From positions 93,151 through 157,150 of the forward strand of contig DASXOZ010000019.1 of the NCBI GenBank assembly GCA_036493895.1: DNA of 64,000 nt, read 5' to 3'. The position numbers and the translations under genes were made by a program. Origin of the DNA: Candidatus Binatia bacterium (lineage in GTDB: Bacteria; Desulfobacterota; Binatia; UBA1149; CAITLU01). This document shows positions 1-9,204 of this stretch, piece by piece. Below the pieces are notes generated by a model. It had not been told where the DNA came from. It saw nothing but the letters and a program-made list of their open reading frames with translations, and made no database searches. Within the stretch, counting starts at the first letter, position 1. The number at the start of each line of letters is the position of its first letter.

Positions 1-548
1 TACGCGCCGCCGAGCGCCGTCGGGAGGTTGAAGGCGGCGACCAGCATCAGCGACGGCGGCGTCTGGTGGTTCGACGCGATGCCGACGAACGCCACCGAGA
101 TGCACACCGAGCACAGCGCCATCGTCAGCTTGAGGCCGAGACCGGCATAAAGCAGCGCGTCGCGCTCGGCCGGATCCTGGCTCATCGTGCGGACCAGCAC
201 CGTGTCGATGCTGTAGTCGGAGACGATCTGGAAAAACGCGAGGTACGCGATGACGAACGCGTAGATGCCGAAGGATGCGGGGTCGAGGACGCGCGCGAGG
301 TAGAGAAGGATGATGACGGGCAGGATCTTGTCGACAGCCTGCGTCAGCAGGCCGTACCAGGCGCGGCGCGCGACGTCGTGGGCATGGTGCGAAGCCTCGG
401 CGCGCGCGGCCGTCTGCGCAGCCGCGTCGGCGGGCCCGGCAGCGTCGTCAGCCGGGGCGTCCTCGCCGGCCTCGAACAGCGGGGTTTCCACCTCCGTGCA
501 GTCCGAGACAGCCAATTCGCCGAAGCTGGTCCCCTCGCTTTCCCTCAT
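1..548 (-). CDS. Wzx-type polysaccharide flippase, partial (runs off left edge)
   Basis: The frame opens with ATG at 548 and stays open to base 1, so only the first ~182 residues are visible. Residues ~60-180 resemble the N-terminus of the oligosaccharide flippase (Wzx/MATE-like) family: the segment AWYGLLTQAVDKILPVIIL is followed by LARVLDPASFGIYAFV, the usual first two helices of these lipid-linked glycan exporters, and then two more hydrophobic helices. The ~60 residues before the first helix are unusually acidic and alanine-rich; the family normally starts much closer to the membrane, so this may be an extension or the true start may lie further in, though I see no better in-frame start. 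Its likely role is moving undecaprenyl-linked oligosaccharide across the inner membrane, which fits the glycan genes in the window. It is divergent from the gene at 810. Confidence 0.75.
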   Translation of the reverse strand, partial: MRESEGTSFGELAVSDCTEVETPLFEAGEDAPADDAAGPADAAAQTAARAEASHHAHDVARRAWYGLLTQAVDKILPVIILLYLARVLDPASFGIYAFVIAYLAFFQIVSDYSIDTVLVRTMSQDPAERDALLYAGLGLKLTMALCSVCISVAFVGIASNHQTPPSLMLVAAFNLPTALGGA

Positions 549-809
549 CGAATCCCGCCCGTTCCCGCCGGTCGCGAAGAAGTCTGCCCAGGCACGCGAG
601 CGGGATGACCGACGCGAAGCCCGCGGGCAAATCCCGGCGATGAATCCCCGGGGCAGCCGGCGAAGCAAGTGCGCACCATTTTGGCGCAATATCTGCGAAG
701 AAAGCGCGGCGAATTCCCGCCGCCCGCACGCCCACGAGCTGCTCGCACGACACCGGCGGCGCCGGGACGGCAATTGCAACGCGGTCAACTGACAGCTACA
801 GGCATCCTC

Positions 810-3386
810 GTGCCCCGGCGCGTTTTGCTTCTCACGGGGCTGTTCTTTGTCTCCGGCGCCAGCGGACTCATTTATGAGGTCCTCTGGACCCGCCAGCTGT
901 CGCTGATCTTCGGCGTCACCACCTACGCAGTTTCCGCCGTGCTCGCCACGTACATGGGCGGGCTGGCGCTGGGCAGCTTCTGGTTCGGACGGCGCGTCGA
1001 GAAATTCTCGAACCCGCTGCGCCTGTACGCGCTGCTCGAAGCGGGGATCGGTCTTTACGCGCTCGTCGTGCCGCTGCTGCTGCACGGACTTCGCCCGCTC
1101 TACATCGCGCTGGCCCAGCTCGGGCTTCCGTACGCGACGTTCTCGCTGGCGCGCACACTGCTGGCTTCAGGGGTGCTGCTGGTGCCGACGACGTTGATGG
1201 GAGGCACCTATCCCGTCCTCGTGCACTACTGGACGACGACCGGTCGCGGCCTTCACCGCGGCGCCGGCGTGCTTTATTTCGTCAATACGGCCGGCGCGAT
1301 CCTCGGCTGCGCGCTGACGGGCTTCTGGCTCATCGAGCATTTCGGGCTGACGGGGACGACGCGGATCGCCGCCGTCAGCAACCTGCTGCTGGCAGCGGGC
1401 GCCGCGGCCATCGCCGGCCGCGCGCAGGCCTCCGGCGAGATCGCACCCGTGCGCAGCGATTCGCCGAAAATCGAGGAAACGGCCTTCTCGCGGCTGATCC
1501 TGCTCTGTGCCGGCATTTCGGGCTTCGTCTCGCTGGCTGCCGAAGTGCTGTGGAGCCGCGCGCTGCTGCGGTACCTCTACAATTCCACCTACGCGTTCAC
1601 GTCGATGCTGAGCGCATTCCTTCTCGGCATCGCGCTCGGCAGCGCGGTCTACACGACGATGCTCGCCCACCGCCGCCGTCCCCTGCTCGTCCTTGCGGCG
1701 CTCCAGACAGGTGTGGCGGCCGGCTTCGTCGTGACGATCCTGGCGTTTCCGTCACTGCGCGAATGGACCGACTGGATGGTCGGCAGCGGCATCGTGACGA
1801 CTTTCGAAGATTCGCTGCGGATGATGATGCTGCGGGCAGTGCTGGTGCTGCTGCCGCCGGTGGTCTTTCTCGGCGCGATCTTCCCGCTGACCGCCTCAGT
1901 CTACGCGTCAGGGCGGGACGACGTCGGTTCGTCGGTGGGCCGTGTCTATGCAGCAAACACGCTCGGCGCCATCGTCGGCTCGATCGCGTGCTCGTTTCTC
2001 CTCGTGCCGGTCATCGGCATGTGGGGCACCCAGAGGCTGCTGATCGCGCTGTGCCTGGTGCCCGCCGGGCTCGTGGCCTCCGTCGCTCTGCCGAGGGCGA
2101 AGGCCGCAGTGCTCGCTGCGACAGTCGTGGCCGCGGCAGCTGCGCTGTTCGTCCCTGCCGGCGACGTCTTTCGCGACACGTTCCTGCAGGGCAGGCCCGG
2201 CGTTCTCGATTTCTATCGCGAGGGATCGACGGATACCGTCGGCGTGGGCAACGCCTTCGGACAGCGCACCATCGTCTACGAGGACCAGCGCGGCACGGCC
2301 TCGACGATGTCGTTCGGCGTCAATTTCTTCCTCGGCCACCTGCCGATGCTTCTGCACCCGGGCACGCCGAAGCGCGTGCTGCACATCTGTTTCGGCGTCG
2401 GCAACAGCCTTTCGGCCGTCGCTTCGCACACCGAGCTCGAGCGCGTCGACAATGTCGAGCTGAGCCCGCACGTGCTCGAGGCCGGCCATTTGTTCTGGAC
2501 CAACGACGACGTGCTCTCCAATCCGAAAGTTCACACGATCATCGACGACGGGCGCAACTACCTGATGACGACGAATCAGATGTACGACGTCATCCTGCTC
2601 GAGCCGCCCGAGACCTTCACTGCCGGCGTCATCAACCTGTACACCGTCGAGTTCTACCGCGACGCGCTGGCCCATCTCGCGCCCGATGGCCTGATGATGC
2701 AGTGGATCCCGACCGGCAACGGCACGATGAACGAGGAGAAGGAACTGTTCGCGGCCTTCGCGGCCGTGTTCCCGCACCAGAGCATGTGGTGGCAACTCGG
2801 CAGCGGCTGCGCGCTGCTGGTCGGAAGCCGCCAGCCGCTGGCCATCGACTACTCGCGCCTTCGCGAGCACATGAAGGAGCCGCGCGTGCACCGGGACATG
2901 ACGCTCAGCCAGGTGCGGGACGTCGACCAACTGCTGAGCATGTTCCTCTTCGACGACGTCGCGTTCGCGGATTTCGTGCGCGGCGTTGCCCCGACCCGCG
3001 ACGACCGTACCGTGCTCGACTTCACGATGCCGAGGTACGCCGGGTCCGGATTCGGCCTTGGCCAGTTCAGCTCCGACGCCAAGGCCGGCGGCGACAAGCA
3101 GAAGACGCCGTTCTGGTTCGTGCTGACCCGTCTGGCCGAGTATCGCAAGCTCGGCCGCCCGGTCGTCCCGTACCTGACCAACCTCGGCGGGGAAGATCCC
3201 GCTGCCATCGCGGCGCGCATCGAGCGCGCAAGGTTCACGCCGCGTCGAACGCTCGCCCTGAGCGAACCGGAGTGGCAACGCATGCGCAGCGACGGAAGCC
3301 TGCCGCAGCGATGGGTGGAAGCGCTGCGAGCGCCCGCAGCCGTGCCCGCCGTGTCCTCCGAAGGCGCACCTGCCGCGCCGCATTGA
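810..3386 (+). CDS. Membrane-embedded spermidine-synthase-like protein (fused MFS-like/methyltransferase fold)
   Basis: This ~858-residue protein joins a multi-helix membrane region (about residues 1-500) to a Rossmann-type spermidine synthase-like domain (about 510-760). The membrane part is an internal duplication: EVLWTRQL near the start recurs as EVLWSRAL about 240 residues later, each followed by a glycine-rich helix ending LALGS or IALGS. In the soluble part, VDNVELSPHVLEAG and IDDGRNYL match the cofactor and DDG motifs of the family. The glycine-rich loop is FGVGNSLS instead of the GGGDG of true aminopropyltransferases, and the catalytic D-rich segment reads LLEPPETF. It may therefore not make spermidine. 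I chose GTG at 810 because it begins directly before the first helix; an upstream ATG at 669 would add 47 low-complexity residues. Function is inferred by family only. Confidence 0.8.
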   Translation: MPRRVLLLTGLFFVSGASGLIYEVLWTRQLSLIFGVTTYAVSAVLATYMGGLALGSFWFGRRVEKFSNPLRLYALLEAGIGLYALVVPLLLHGLRPLYIALAQLGLPYATFSLARTLLASGVLLVPTTLMGGTYPVLVHYWTTTGRGLHRGAGVLYFVNTAGAILGCALTGFWLIEHFGLTGTTRIAAVSNLLLAAGAAAIAGRAQASGEIAPVRSDSPKIEETAFSRLILLCAGISGFVSLAAEVLWSRALLRYLYNSTYAFTSMLSAFLLGIALGSAVYTTMLAHRRRPLLVLAALQTGVAAGFVVTILAFPSLREWTDWMVGSGIVTTFEDSLRMMMLRAVLVLLPPVVFLGAIFPLTASVYASGRDDVGSSVGRVYAANTLGAIVGSIACSFLLVPVIGMWGTQRLLIALCLVPAGLVASVALPRAKAAVLAATVVAAAAALFVPAGDVFRDTFLQGRPGVLDFYREGSTDTVGVGNAFGQRTIVYEDQRGTASTMSFGVNFFLGHLPMLLHPGTPKRVLHICFGVGNSLSAVASHTELERVDNVELSPHVLEAGHLFWTNDDVLSNPKVHTIIDDGRNYLMTTNQMYDVILLEPPETFTAGVINLYTVEFYRDALAHLAPDGLMMQWIPTGNGTMNEEKELFAAFAAVFPHQSMWWQLGSGCALLVGSRQPLAIDYSRLREHMKEPRVHRDMTLSQVRDVDQLLSMFLFDDVAFADFVRGVAPTRDDRTVLDFTMPRYAGSGFGLGQFSSDAKAGGDKQKTPFWFVLTRLAEYRKLGRPVVPYLTNLGGEDPAAIAARIERARFTPRRTLALSEPEWQRMRSDGSLPQRWVEALRAPAAVPAVSSEGAPAAPH

Positions 3387-3430
3387 TGTTGCGACCGGGC
3401 AAGGTGCCCCTCGAGAAGGACCTTGCGCTA

Positions 3431-3461
3431 CTGACCCACTCTCGCCATAAGAGTGGGTCAG
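3431..3461. repeat. Perfect 12-bp palindrome with 7-nt loop (REP-like)
   Basis: Arms CTGACCCACTCT (3431-3442) and AGAGTGGGTCAG (3450-3461) are exact reverse complements around the loop CGCCATA. No T-run follows on either side, so a simple intrinsic terminator is unlikely. A second, smaller hairpin (GGGAGC-GCTT-GCTCCC, 3495-3510) lies downstream. The element sits in the gap between the spermidine-synthase-like gene and the oxygenase gene. It looks like a REP-type interspersed palindrome, but only one copy is in this window. Confidence 0.6.
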
Positions 3462-3540
3462 ACGGCCGGGGAGAGGCCGCCGTGTCCCGGGCCTGGGAGC
3501 GCTTGCTCCCTTCAGCCCCTCTCGGCGCAAGGGAACTGGA

Positions 3541-4425
3541 ATGCACGCTACCGAAGCAGCGACGGAGAGCGACCGCACGGTCGCCGGGCAGATCTTCGAT
3601 TACGAGCGCTACGAGGCCGAGGCCGACGAGCTCGCGCAGCGCTACCGATCCAACAGCCCGTTTGCGCACCTGGCGTTCGACGGCTTCCTCGTTGACGACG
3701 CGGCTCGCGAAGCCGCCAGGACGTTTCCCGGCCACGCCGACGAGCACTGGATCCGCTACCGCCACGTCAACGAGAACAAGGCGAGCACGAACCGCTGGGA
3801 GGAATTCCCGCCGGTCGTCGATGCGATCATCCGCGAAATGAACTCGCCGCGCTTCGTCGCGCTGCTCGGCCGCATCACCGGAATCGAGGGCCTGCTGGCC
3901 GACCCCGAAATCGAGGGCGGCGGCATGCACCAGTCGTGGACCGGCGGCTTCCTCAACGTGCACACCGACTTCACGATGCATCGTGAGCAGCCGACGTGGC
4001 GGCGCCGCTGCAACCTGATCCTGTATTTCAACGAAGACTGGGACCCCGCATGGGGAGGCGCGCTGCAGCTCTGGGACTCGCGCATGAAGGAGACGGTCAA
4101 GAGCGTGGACTGCGTGCTCAATCGCGCCGTCGTTTTCAACACGCCGCGTGCGCTGCACGGCTTTCCCGATGCCCTCACCTGCCCCGAAAACCGCAGCCGC
4201 AAGAGCCTGCAGTGGTACTATTACACCGTCGACGAGACGACCGATGCGAAGCCGGTCGCGACGACGTACTACGCAAGGCCGGCCGACTCTTCCGTCAAGC
4301 ACATCATGGTCAAGGCCGACAACGTGGCACTGCGTGCGTACCAGTGGGCCAAGATGCACCTCGGCATCTCCGATACGCTGATCACGAAAGTGACCAGGGC
4401 GCTGACGGGCGAGAAACCGCAGTAG
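3541..4425 (+). CDS. 2-oxoglutarate/Fe(II)-dependent oxygenase (prolyl-4-hydroxylase-like)
   Basis: This 294-residue cytoplasmic protein carries the facial triad of Fe(II)/2OG dioxygenases. HTD at 141-143 supplies the first His and the Asp, His206 in RALHGFPD is the distal His, and a basic residue in ENRSRKSLQWYYY (218-221) is placed to bind the 2-oxoglutarate carboxylate. The segment FNEDWDPAWGGALQLWD is typical of the P4H-like subfamily, where WGGALQLW precedes the distal His. There is no signal peptide. Such enzymes hydroxylate proteins or small molecules; the neighbours (glycosyltransferases and membrane spermidine-synthase-like proteins) do not identify the substrate. ATG at 3541 is preceded by AAGGGAACTGGA, a usable but not strong ribosome binding site. 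Confidence 0.85.
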   Translation: MHATEAATESDRTVAGQIFDYERYEAEADELAQRYRSNSPFAHLAFDGFLVDDAAREAARTFPGHADEHWIRYRHVNENKASTNRWEEFPPVVDAIIREMNSPRFVALLGRITGIEGLLADPEIEGGGMHQSWTGGFLNVHTDFTMHREQPTWRRRCNLILYFNEDWDPAWGGALQLWDSRMKETVKSVDCVLNRAVVFNTPRALHGFPDALTCPENRSRKSLQWYYYTVDETTDAKPVATTYYARPADSSVKHIMVKADNVALRAYQWAKMHLGISDTLITKVTRALTGEKPQ

Positions 4426-4597
4426 CGAGACCGCGCGGGCAGCGGCCGGGCCGGCGGCGCATCTCGACGGTGATGCGCATGGCGCAATTTCGCGCATCAT
4501 TCCGGTAGCTTGGGGCGATCGGCCACCTTGACTCCCCCCCACCACGCCGTTATCGTCGATCGCCTGACAGCGACCGACGCCCGGGTCGCTTTTCCGA

Positions 4598-6760
4598 ATG
4601 AGCCGCCGAACGACTTTCCTGATCGTCGCGCTGATGTTCGCGATCGGCGCGGCGGTGCGAGTGAACAACGCCCTGGTTTTCTCGCCGGTGCGTGCCTACG
4701 ACGGCTACGCACATTTCAGCTACATCTGGTTCCTCGCGCGCAACTGGCGCATTCCGCTTCCGACGTCGGGCTGGGAGTTCTTCCAGCCGCCGCTCTACTA
4801 CGCATTCATGGCGTGGCTGTGGGACGCGCTTCCCGGCGTCGATCCGCTGATGCGGCTCAAGCTCGGGACCCTCACGATGGCGATGCTCGGGCTCGTCCAC
4901 GCGTGGGTCAGCTTCCTTCTGGTCGGGCGGGCGCTGCCGGGTAACCGCATCGCGCAGGTAGCCGCGGCCGCCATGATGCTGTTCCTGCCGGTGCACCTGT
5001 ATTCGGCCGGCTTCCTCGGCAACGAATATCTGTGCGCAATCTTCTGCAGCATCTCGTTCCTGGCGCTGCTCCAGCTGCTCGACAGGCCCACTGCGCTGCG
5101 CGCCGCGTGGCTCGGCCTCTGGCTCGGCGCCGCGATGCTGACGAAGTTCACGGGCCTGGTGGCCGTCGTCGGCACCTTCGCGACCATCGGCGCGCGCACG
5201 ATGATCCGCCGCGAATGGAAGAGCGGGCTCAAGACCATGACGGTGTGCGGGCTGGTGGTGCTCGCGTGCTGCGGCTGGTTCTACGGCCGCAACATCATGC
5301 TCTACGGCACGCCGTTCAAGATGAGCCGCGAGACTTTCGTGCTGGCGCGCTACGAGCACATCCAGACCAAGGGACGGCGCACGATCTGGGAGTACGTGCT
5401 CTTCGATCCTGTGATCCTGCGCCGGCCCCAGTGGCCGCGAGGCGTGCCGCTGGTGCAGGAAACGCCGCTGCTGGTGCCATACAATGCAGCCGCCGAGTCG
5501 GTGCTGACGGGTCTTTTCGCCAACACCTGGTTCGACGGCTACGGCGGTTGGGTGCTGCCATCCATTTCGACGAGCGACACCGTACGCCATGCGGGGCAGG
5601 CGCTGATGACACTCGGGATGGTGCCGTCGCTGCTCGTGGTCCTCGGTTTTGCCGTGGGGATTCGCCGCCTGTGGCGCGACGGCTGGGACGACACGGTCGT
5701 TGCGATGGTCGCCACGTTCGTCGCGATGATCGCCGTAGTCGTCCAGGGCACCAGCTCGGTGGCCACGCACGCAGCGGTCAAGGCCACGTACCTGCTGCCC
5801 GTCTCGGCGGTGTTCGGCTTCTGGTTCGCGCTCGGCCTCGACTGGATCCAGCGCCGGCACGTGCGCTGGGTGCGGCCGGTGCTGGCCTCCTGCGGCGTCC
5901 TGGCCATCCTCAGCACTGCCGTTTTCCTTCAGGGGCGCACGATCGCGCAATCATGGTTCGCCGATTCCTGGCTGACGCCGATCTGGCTCAACGAGTACGG
6001 CGTCATCTACCACGCCGGCGGCGATGACGAGCGCGCGCGCGACTACCTGCAGCAGGCAGCGGACCAGGACTACCACCTGGGATTCGAGAACCTCGCGTCG
6101 TTGTCGATCGACGACGAACCGATGCGCTCCCTTTACTACATGCGCCGCGCGCTCGAGCTGCAGCCTTCTCAATCCCTCGGCACACCGTGGGACCGCGAGC
6201 TGTTCAACCACAACACGGCCGCCGAATACCTGAACACGATGGCCGTCATCTACCACCGCCTCGGTGAGGACGCCGCGGCCGAGAACGCATTGTCGCGCGC
6301 CCTGGCAAACGACAAGAACCTGCCGGAGGCGAACTACGACCTGGCGCTGCTGGCCGCGCTCAATGCCGTGGCGGGTCCGTCCAGCAAGGTTGCCCCGGCA
6401 CGCGACGCGTGGCTCGCGCGCAGCCGGCGCCTGCTGTTCGACACGCTGGTGCTCGACCCGGCGTTTCGCGAGGCGAAGCTGCTGGCGGCGACGCTCGAGG
6501 CGATCGACGGAGACTGCGACGACGCGCGCGCCGCGCTCGCCGACGCGAAATCGATGCACGCGCCGCGGCTCTACCCGGTCGATACCGGTGTCGGCGACAT
6601 GCTCGCGGCGTCGATCAAGCGCAGGCGGTACATCACCGGTTTCCCGGCTGCGCTCGATCCGGAACTGCTGGTACCGCTCTGCAAGCCGGCGCAAGCAGCG
6701 CAAGCAGAGAAAGACGCGCAGGACGCTGCGCAAGCCGCGCCGGGTGCGAATGCCTCGTAA
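4598..6760 (+). CDS. GT-C-type membrane glycosyltransferase (GT39/ArnT-like) with TPR-like tail, copy 1
   Basis: This 720-residue protein has about 10-12 predicted membrane helices in its first ~450 residues, followed by a soluble tail. The first loop contains VRAYDGYAHFSYIWF; an acidic residue in this loop is the usual catalytic position of GT-C enzymes, which take sugars from polyprenyl-phosphate donors on the periplasmic side. The tail (about 460-700) has repeating helical pairs such as EYLNTMAVIYHRLGEDAAAENALSRA that look like TPR units. The next gene is a close paralogue and overlaps this one by 11 nt, so the pair is almost certainly co-transcribed and arose by tandem duplication. The acceptor is unknown. 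Confidence 0.75.
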   Translation: MSRRTTFLIVALMFAIGAAVRVNNALVFSPVRAYDGYAHFSYIWFLARNWRIPLPTSGWEFFQPPLYYAFMAWLWDALPGVDPLMRLKLGTLTMAMLGLVHAWVSFLLVGRALPGNRIAQVAAAAMMLFLPVHLYSAGFLGNEYLCAIFCSISFLALLQLLDRPTALRAAWLGLWLGAAMLTKFTGLVAVVGTFATIGARTMIRREWKSGLKTMTVCGLVVLACCGWFYGRNIMLYGTPFKMSRETFVLARYEHIQTKGRRTIWEYVLFDPVILRRPQWPRGVPLVQETPLLVPYNAAAESVLTGLFANTWFDGYGGWVLPSISTSDTVRHAGQALMTLGMVPSLLVVLGFAVGIRRLWRDGWDDTVVAMVATFVAMIAVVVQGTSSVATHAAVKATYLLPVSAVFGFWFALGLDWIQRRHVRWVRPVLASCGVLAILSTAVFLQGRTIAQSWFADSWLTPIWLNEYGVIYHAGGDDERARDYLQQAADQDYHLGFENLASLSIDDEPMRSLYYMRRALELQPSQSLGTPWDRELFNHNTAAEYLNTMAVIYHRLGEDAAAENALSRALANDKNLPEANYDLALLAALNAVAGPSSKVAPARDAWLARSRRLLFDTLVLDPAFREAKLLAATLEAIDGDCDDARAALADAKSMHAPRLYPVDTGVGDMLAASIKRRRYITGFPAALDPELLVPLCKPAQAAQAEKDAQDAAQAAPGANAS

Positions 6761-8876
6761 CCGCCCGCCGTGGCTGCTCGCTCTGGCGTTCGTCGTCGCG
6801 TGGGCAGTGCGCATCAACAACGCGCTCACCTACCCTGCGCTGCGCGCCTTCGACGGCTTCGGGCACTTCACCTACATCTGGTTCATGGCCGAGAACTGGC
6901 GGATCCCGCCGCCCACCTCCGGCTGGTCGTTCTTCCATCCGCCGCTGTACTACTGGCTGATGGCGTCGATCTGGAATCTGCTGTCGGGCTTCGACCCCGT
7001 CGCGCGACTGCGCGCGGGCACCTGCCTGACGGCAACGCTCGGGCTCGCGCAAGCCGCAGTCGCCTGGACGATCACGCGCCGCTGGTTTCCGCGCGATCCG
7101 CTGTGGCCCGCGCTTGCGGCCATCCTCATGCTGTTCCTGCCCGTTCACGTCTTCACTGCCGGATACCTCGGCAACGAAAGCCTGAACGCGGTGCTCTCGA
7201 GCATCGCAGTGCTCGTGCTGCTCTGGACCCTGCGCAAGCCGGACGTGCCGCGCTGCCTCGTGCTCGGCATCTGCCTCGGCCTGGCGATGCTGACGAAGTT
7301 CACCGCGGTCGCGATCGTCGCGGCCTCGTTCGCTTCCCTCGGCCTGCAGACGCTGGCGCGGCGCGACTGGAAACGCGGCGTCGTTGCGATCGCGACCGTC
7401 GGGGCGGCCATGCTGCCGATTTGCGGGTGGTTCTACGCGCGCAACATCATCGAGTACCACGATCCGTTCAAAGTCAGTCGCGACGAGTTCATGGTGCGCC
7501 GCCATGAGGACCTCCAGACCTGCGGCAAGCGCGACTTGCTCGAGTACCTGCTGTTCGATCCGCTGATCGTGCTGCGGCCCCAGTGGCCGCGCGGCATCCC
7601 GCTCACCGGCGACCTGCCTTTCGGCGTCGAGCACAGCTCGCTTCGCGAATCGGTGTGGACCGGGGCTTTCGCAAACACGTTTTTCGACGCGGTCGGCGCG
7701 CAGGTGCTGCCGCCGGTCACCGTCAGCGACGTGTCGCGGCACGCCGGCCAGGTGATGCTGAGCCTCGGGCTGGTGCCGACTGTGCTGGTGCTGGTCGGCC
7801 TGGGGACCGGCCTCATGCGCATTCGCCGGTACGGCTGGGACGATACGCTGGTGCCGCTTCTTCTGGCGTTTGCCGCGGCGCTTGCGCTGTTCATCCAGGC
7901 GACGCGCACCGTGCCCATGAACGCGGCCGTCAAGGCAACTTACCTCACTCCTGCCTCGGTGCTGTTCGCATTCTGGTTCGCCGTCGGAGCCGAGCGCGTC
8001 GCCGCGTCGCGTCCGCTGCTTCGCCGCTTGCTCGGCACCTGGGGCGTCGTGTTCCCCGTGGCGACGACCATCGTCTTCTCCAACGGCGTCTTCCTCGAGC
8101 GGCACTGGCTCGACGATGCGAGCACCAAATCGCCGGTGTGGCAGAACCTCTACGGGGTTGTCTACTACGCCGGCGGCTGGCACGAACGTGCGCGCGAGCT
8201 CTTTGAAACAGGACTGGCGACGAGCTGGCACCTGTCCTACGAGAACCTCGCGACGATGGCGCTCGACGAAGGCCGTCCCCTGGAGGCGCTCTACGACATC
8301 CGCAGCGCCGCGCGGATGCAGCCGACGCAGTCGTTCGGCACGCCGCCGGACAAGATCATCTACGAGCGCACGACGCAGGCGGAATACAGCAACACGATGG
8401 CGGTGATCTACGACCGCCTCGGCTGGGCGGACGCGGCGCTCGCGTCGGCGAGGCGTGCCGTCGAGCTCGACCCGACGATCCCCGAATCGAATTACGACCT
8501 GGCACTGCTGACGCTGAAATCGGTGCTGAAACCCGACGGCAGCCGCGATCCGGATCGCCTGGCCGCCGCGCTGGAGCGCAGCCGTTCGCTGATCGTCACG
8601 GCAGTCTCCGCCGACCCCGCTTTTTTCGAGGCGCGCGCACTGGCCGGATCGGCGACCATCCTCGAGGGAAACTGCGCCGCGGGCGAAAAGATGCTGCGCA
8701 CCGAGCTCGCTCCGCATCCGGGCAGATACCGCTTCTATCCCGTCTCGACCGGACTCGGCGACATCATGGCCGCCGCAGTGAGGCGGCGCATGCACATCGC
8801 GCTGCCGCGCGAGCTCGCGCCCGACTCGCTGCCGGCGTGGTGCAGTGCCGGGCAGGACGCGTCTTCGGGGTCCTGA
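6750..8876 (+). CDS. GT-C-type membrane glycosyltransferase with TPR-like tail, copy 2
   Basis: This is a 708-residue tandem paralogue of the preceding gene, clearly alignable end to end: VRINNALTYPALRAFDG against VRVNNALVFSPVRAYDG, ENWRIPPPTSGWSFFHPP against RNWRIPLPTSGWEFFQPP, and a shared tail with QPTQSFGTPPDKIIYE against QPSQSLGTPWDRELFN. The ATG at 6750 lies inside the end of copy 1 (11-nt overlap), consistent with translational coupling. An open frame continues about 160 codons upstream but it is arginine-rich read-through of the copy 1 sequence and not part of the protein. As in copy 1, the probable role is periplasmic-face transfer of a sugar from a lipid carrier; whether the two enzymes act on the same acceptor cannot be seen. 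Confidence 0.75.
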   Translation: MPRNRPPWLLALAFVVAWAVRINNALTYPALRAFDGFGHFTYIWFMAENWRIPPPTSGWSFFHPPLYYWLMASIWNLLSGFDPVARLRAGTCLTATLGLAQAAVAWTITRRWFPRDPLWPALAAILMLFLPVHVFTAGYLGNESLNAVLSSIAVLVLLWTLRKPDVPRCLVLGICLGLAMLTKFTAVAIVAASFASLGLQTLARRDWKRGVVAIATVGAAMLPICGWFYARNIIEYHDPFKVSRDEFMVRRHEDLQTCGKRDLLEYLLFDPLIVLRPQWPRGIPLTGDLPFGVEHSSLRESVWTGAFANTFFDAVGAQVLPPVTVSDVSRHAGQVMLSLGLVPTVLVLVGLGTGLMRIRRYGWDDTLVPLLLAFAAALALFIQATRTVPMNAAVKATYLTPASVLFAFWFAVGAERVAASRPLLRRLLGTWGVVFPVATTIVFSNGVFLERHWLDDASTKSPVWQNLYGVVYYAGGWHERARELFETGLATSWHLSYENLATMALDEGRPLEALYDIRSAARMQPTQSFGTPPDKIIYERTTQAEYSNTMAVIYDRLGWADAALASARRAVELDPTIPESNYDLALLTLKSVLKPDGSRDPDRLAAALERSRSLIVTAVSADPAFFEARALAGSATILEGNCAAGEKMLRTELAPHPGRYRFYPVSTGLGDIMAAAVRRRMHIALPRELAPDSLPAWCSAGQDASSGS

Positions 8877-9204
8877 GCACGAGGACGCTCGATGTCCGGT
8901 CTCTACCGATATCTGATCGCTTCGATGGTGCTGTTCTCCCACGCGTGAGGACCGCGCAGCGCCGGTCGTATTCGCGTATCTCGTCGTGCTGTTCTCCGAC
9001 GACGTGCGACCGGCGCGCGAGATCCTGCTGTCGCTCGGGCTTCCCGCGGCCAACCTCACGGCTGTTGTCGTGCACTGGGGCGTGGCGAGCCGGATCCAGC
9101 CTGCGCGGCCGCGCCTGCACGCGATGTCGGCCGGCCGCAGGGCCCACCTGCAGGAAAATACGACACCTTCCGTTGCCGTGGCAACGGCGCCGGCGGGCGA
9201 CTGA
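8877..9204. other. Intergenic stretch without a convincing gene
   Basis: These 328 bases separate the plus-strand GT-C pair from a converging minus-strand gene. Short open frames here have no recognisable motif and poor composition. The only structure I see is a hairpin at 9170-9187 (arms CCGTTGCC and GGCAACGG, 2-nt loop) which could help end transcription of the minus-strand gene; the T-run on that side is weak. Confidence 0.5.

Noticed and set aside
1908..3578. Minus-strand open frame of about 550 codons
   Set aside because: Antisense to the first spermidine-synthase-like gene and runs through the palindrome at 3431-3461; no motif.
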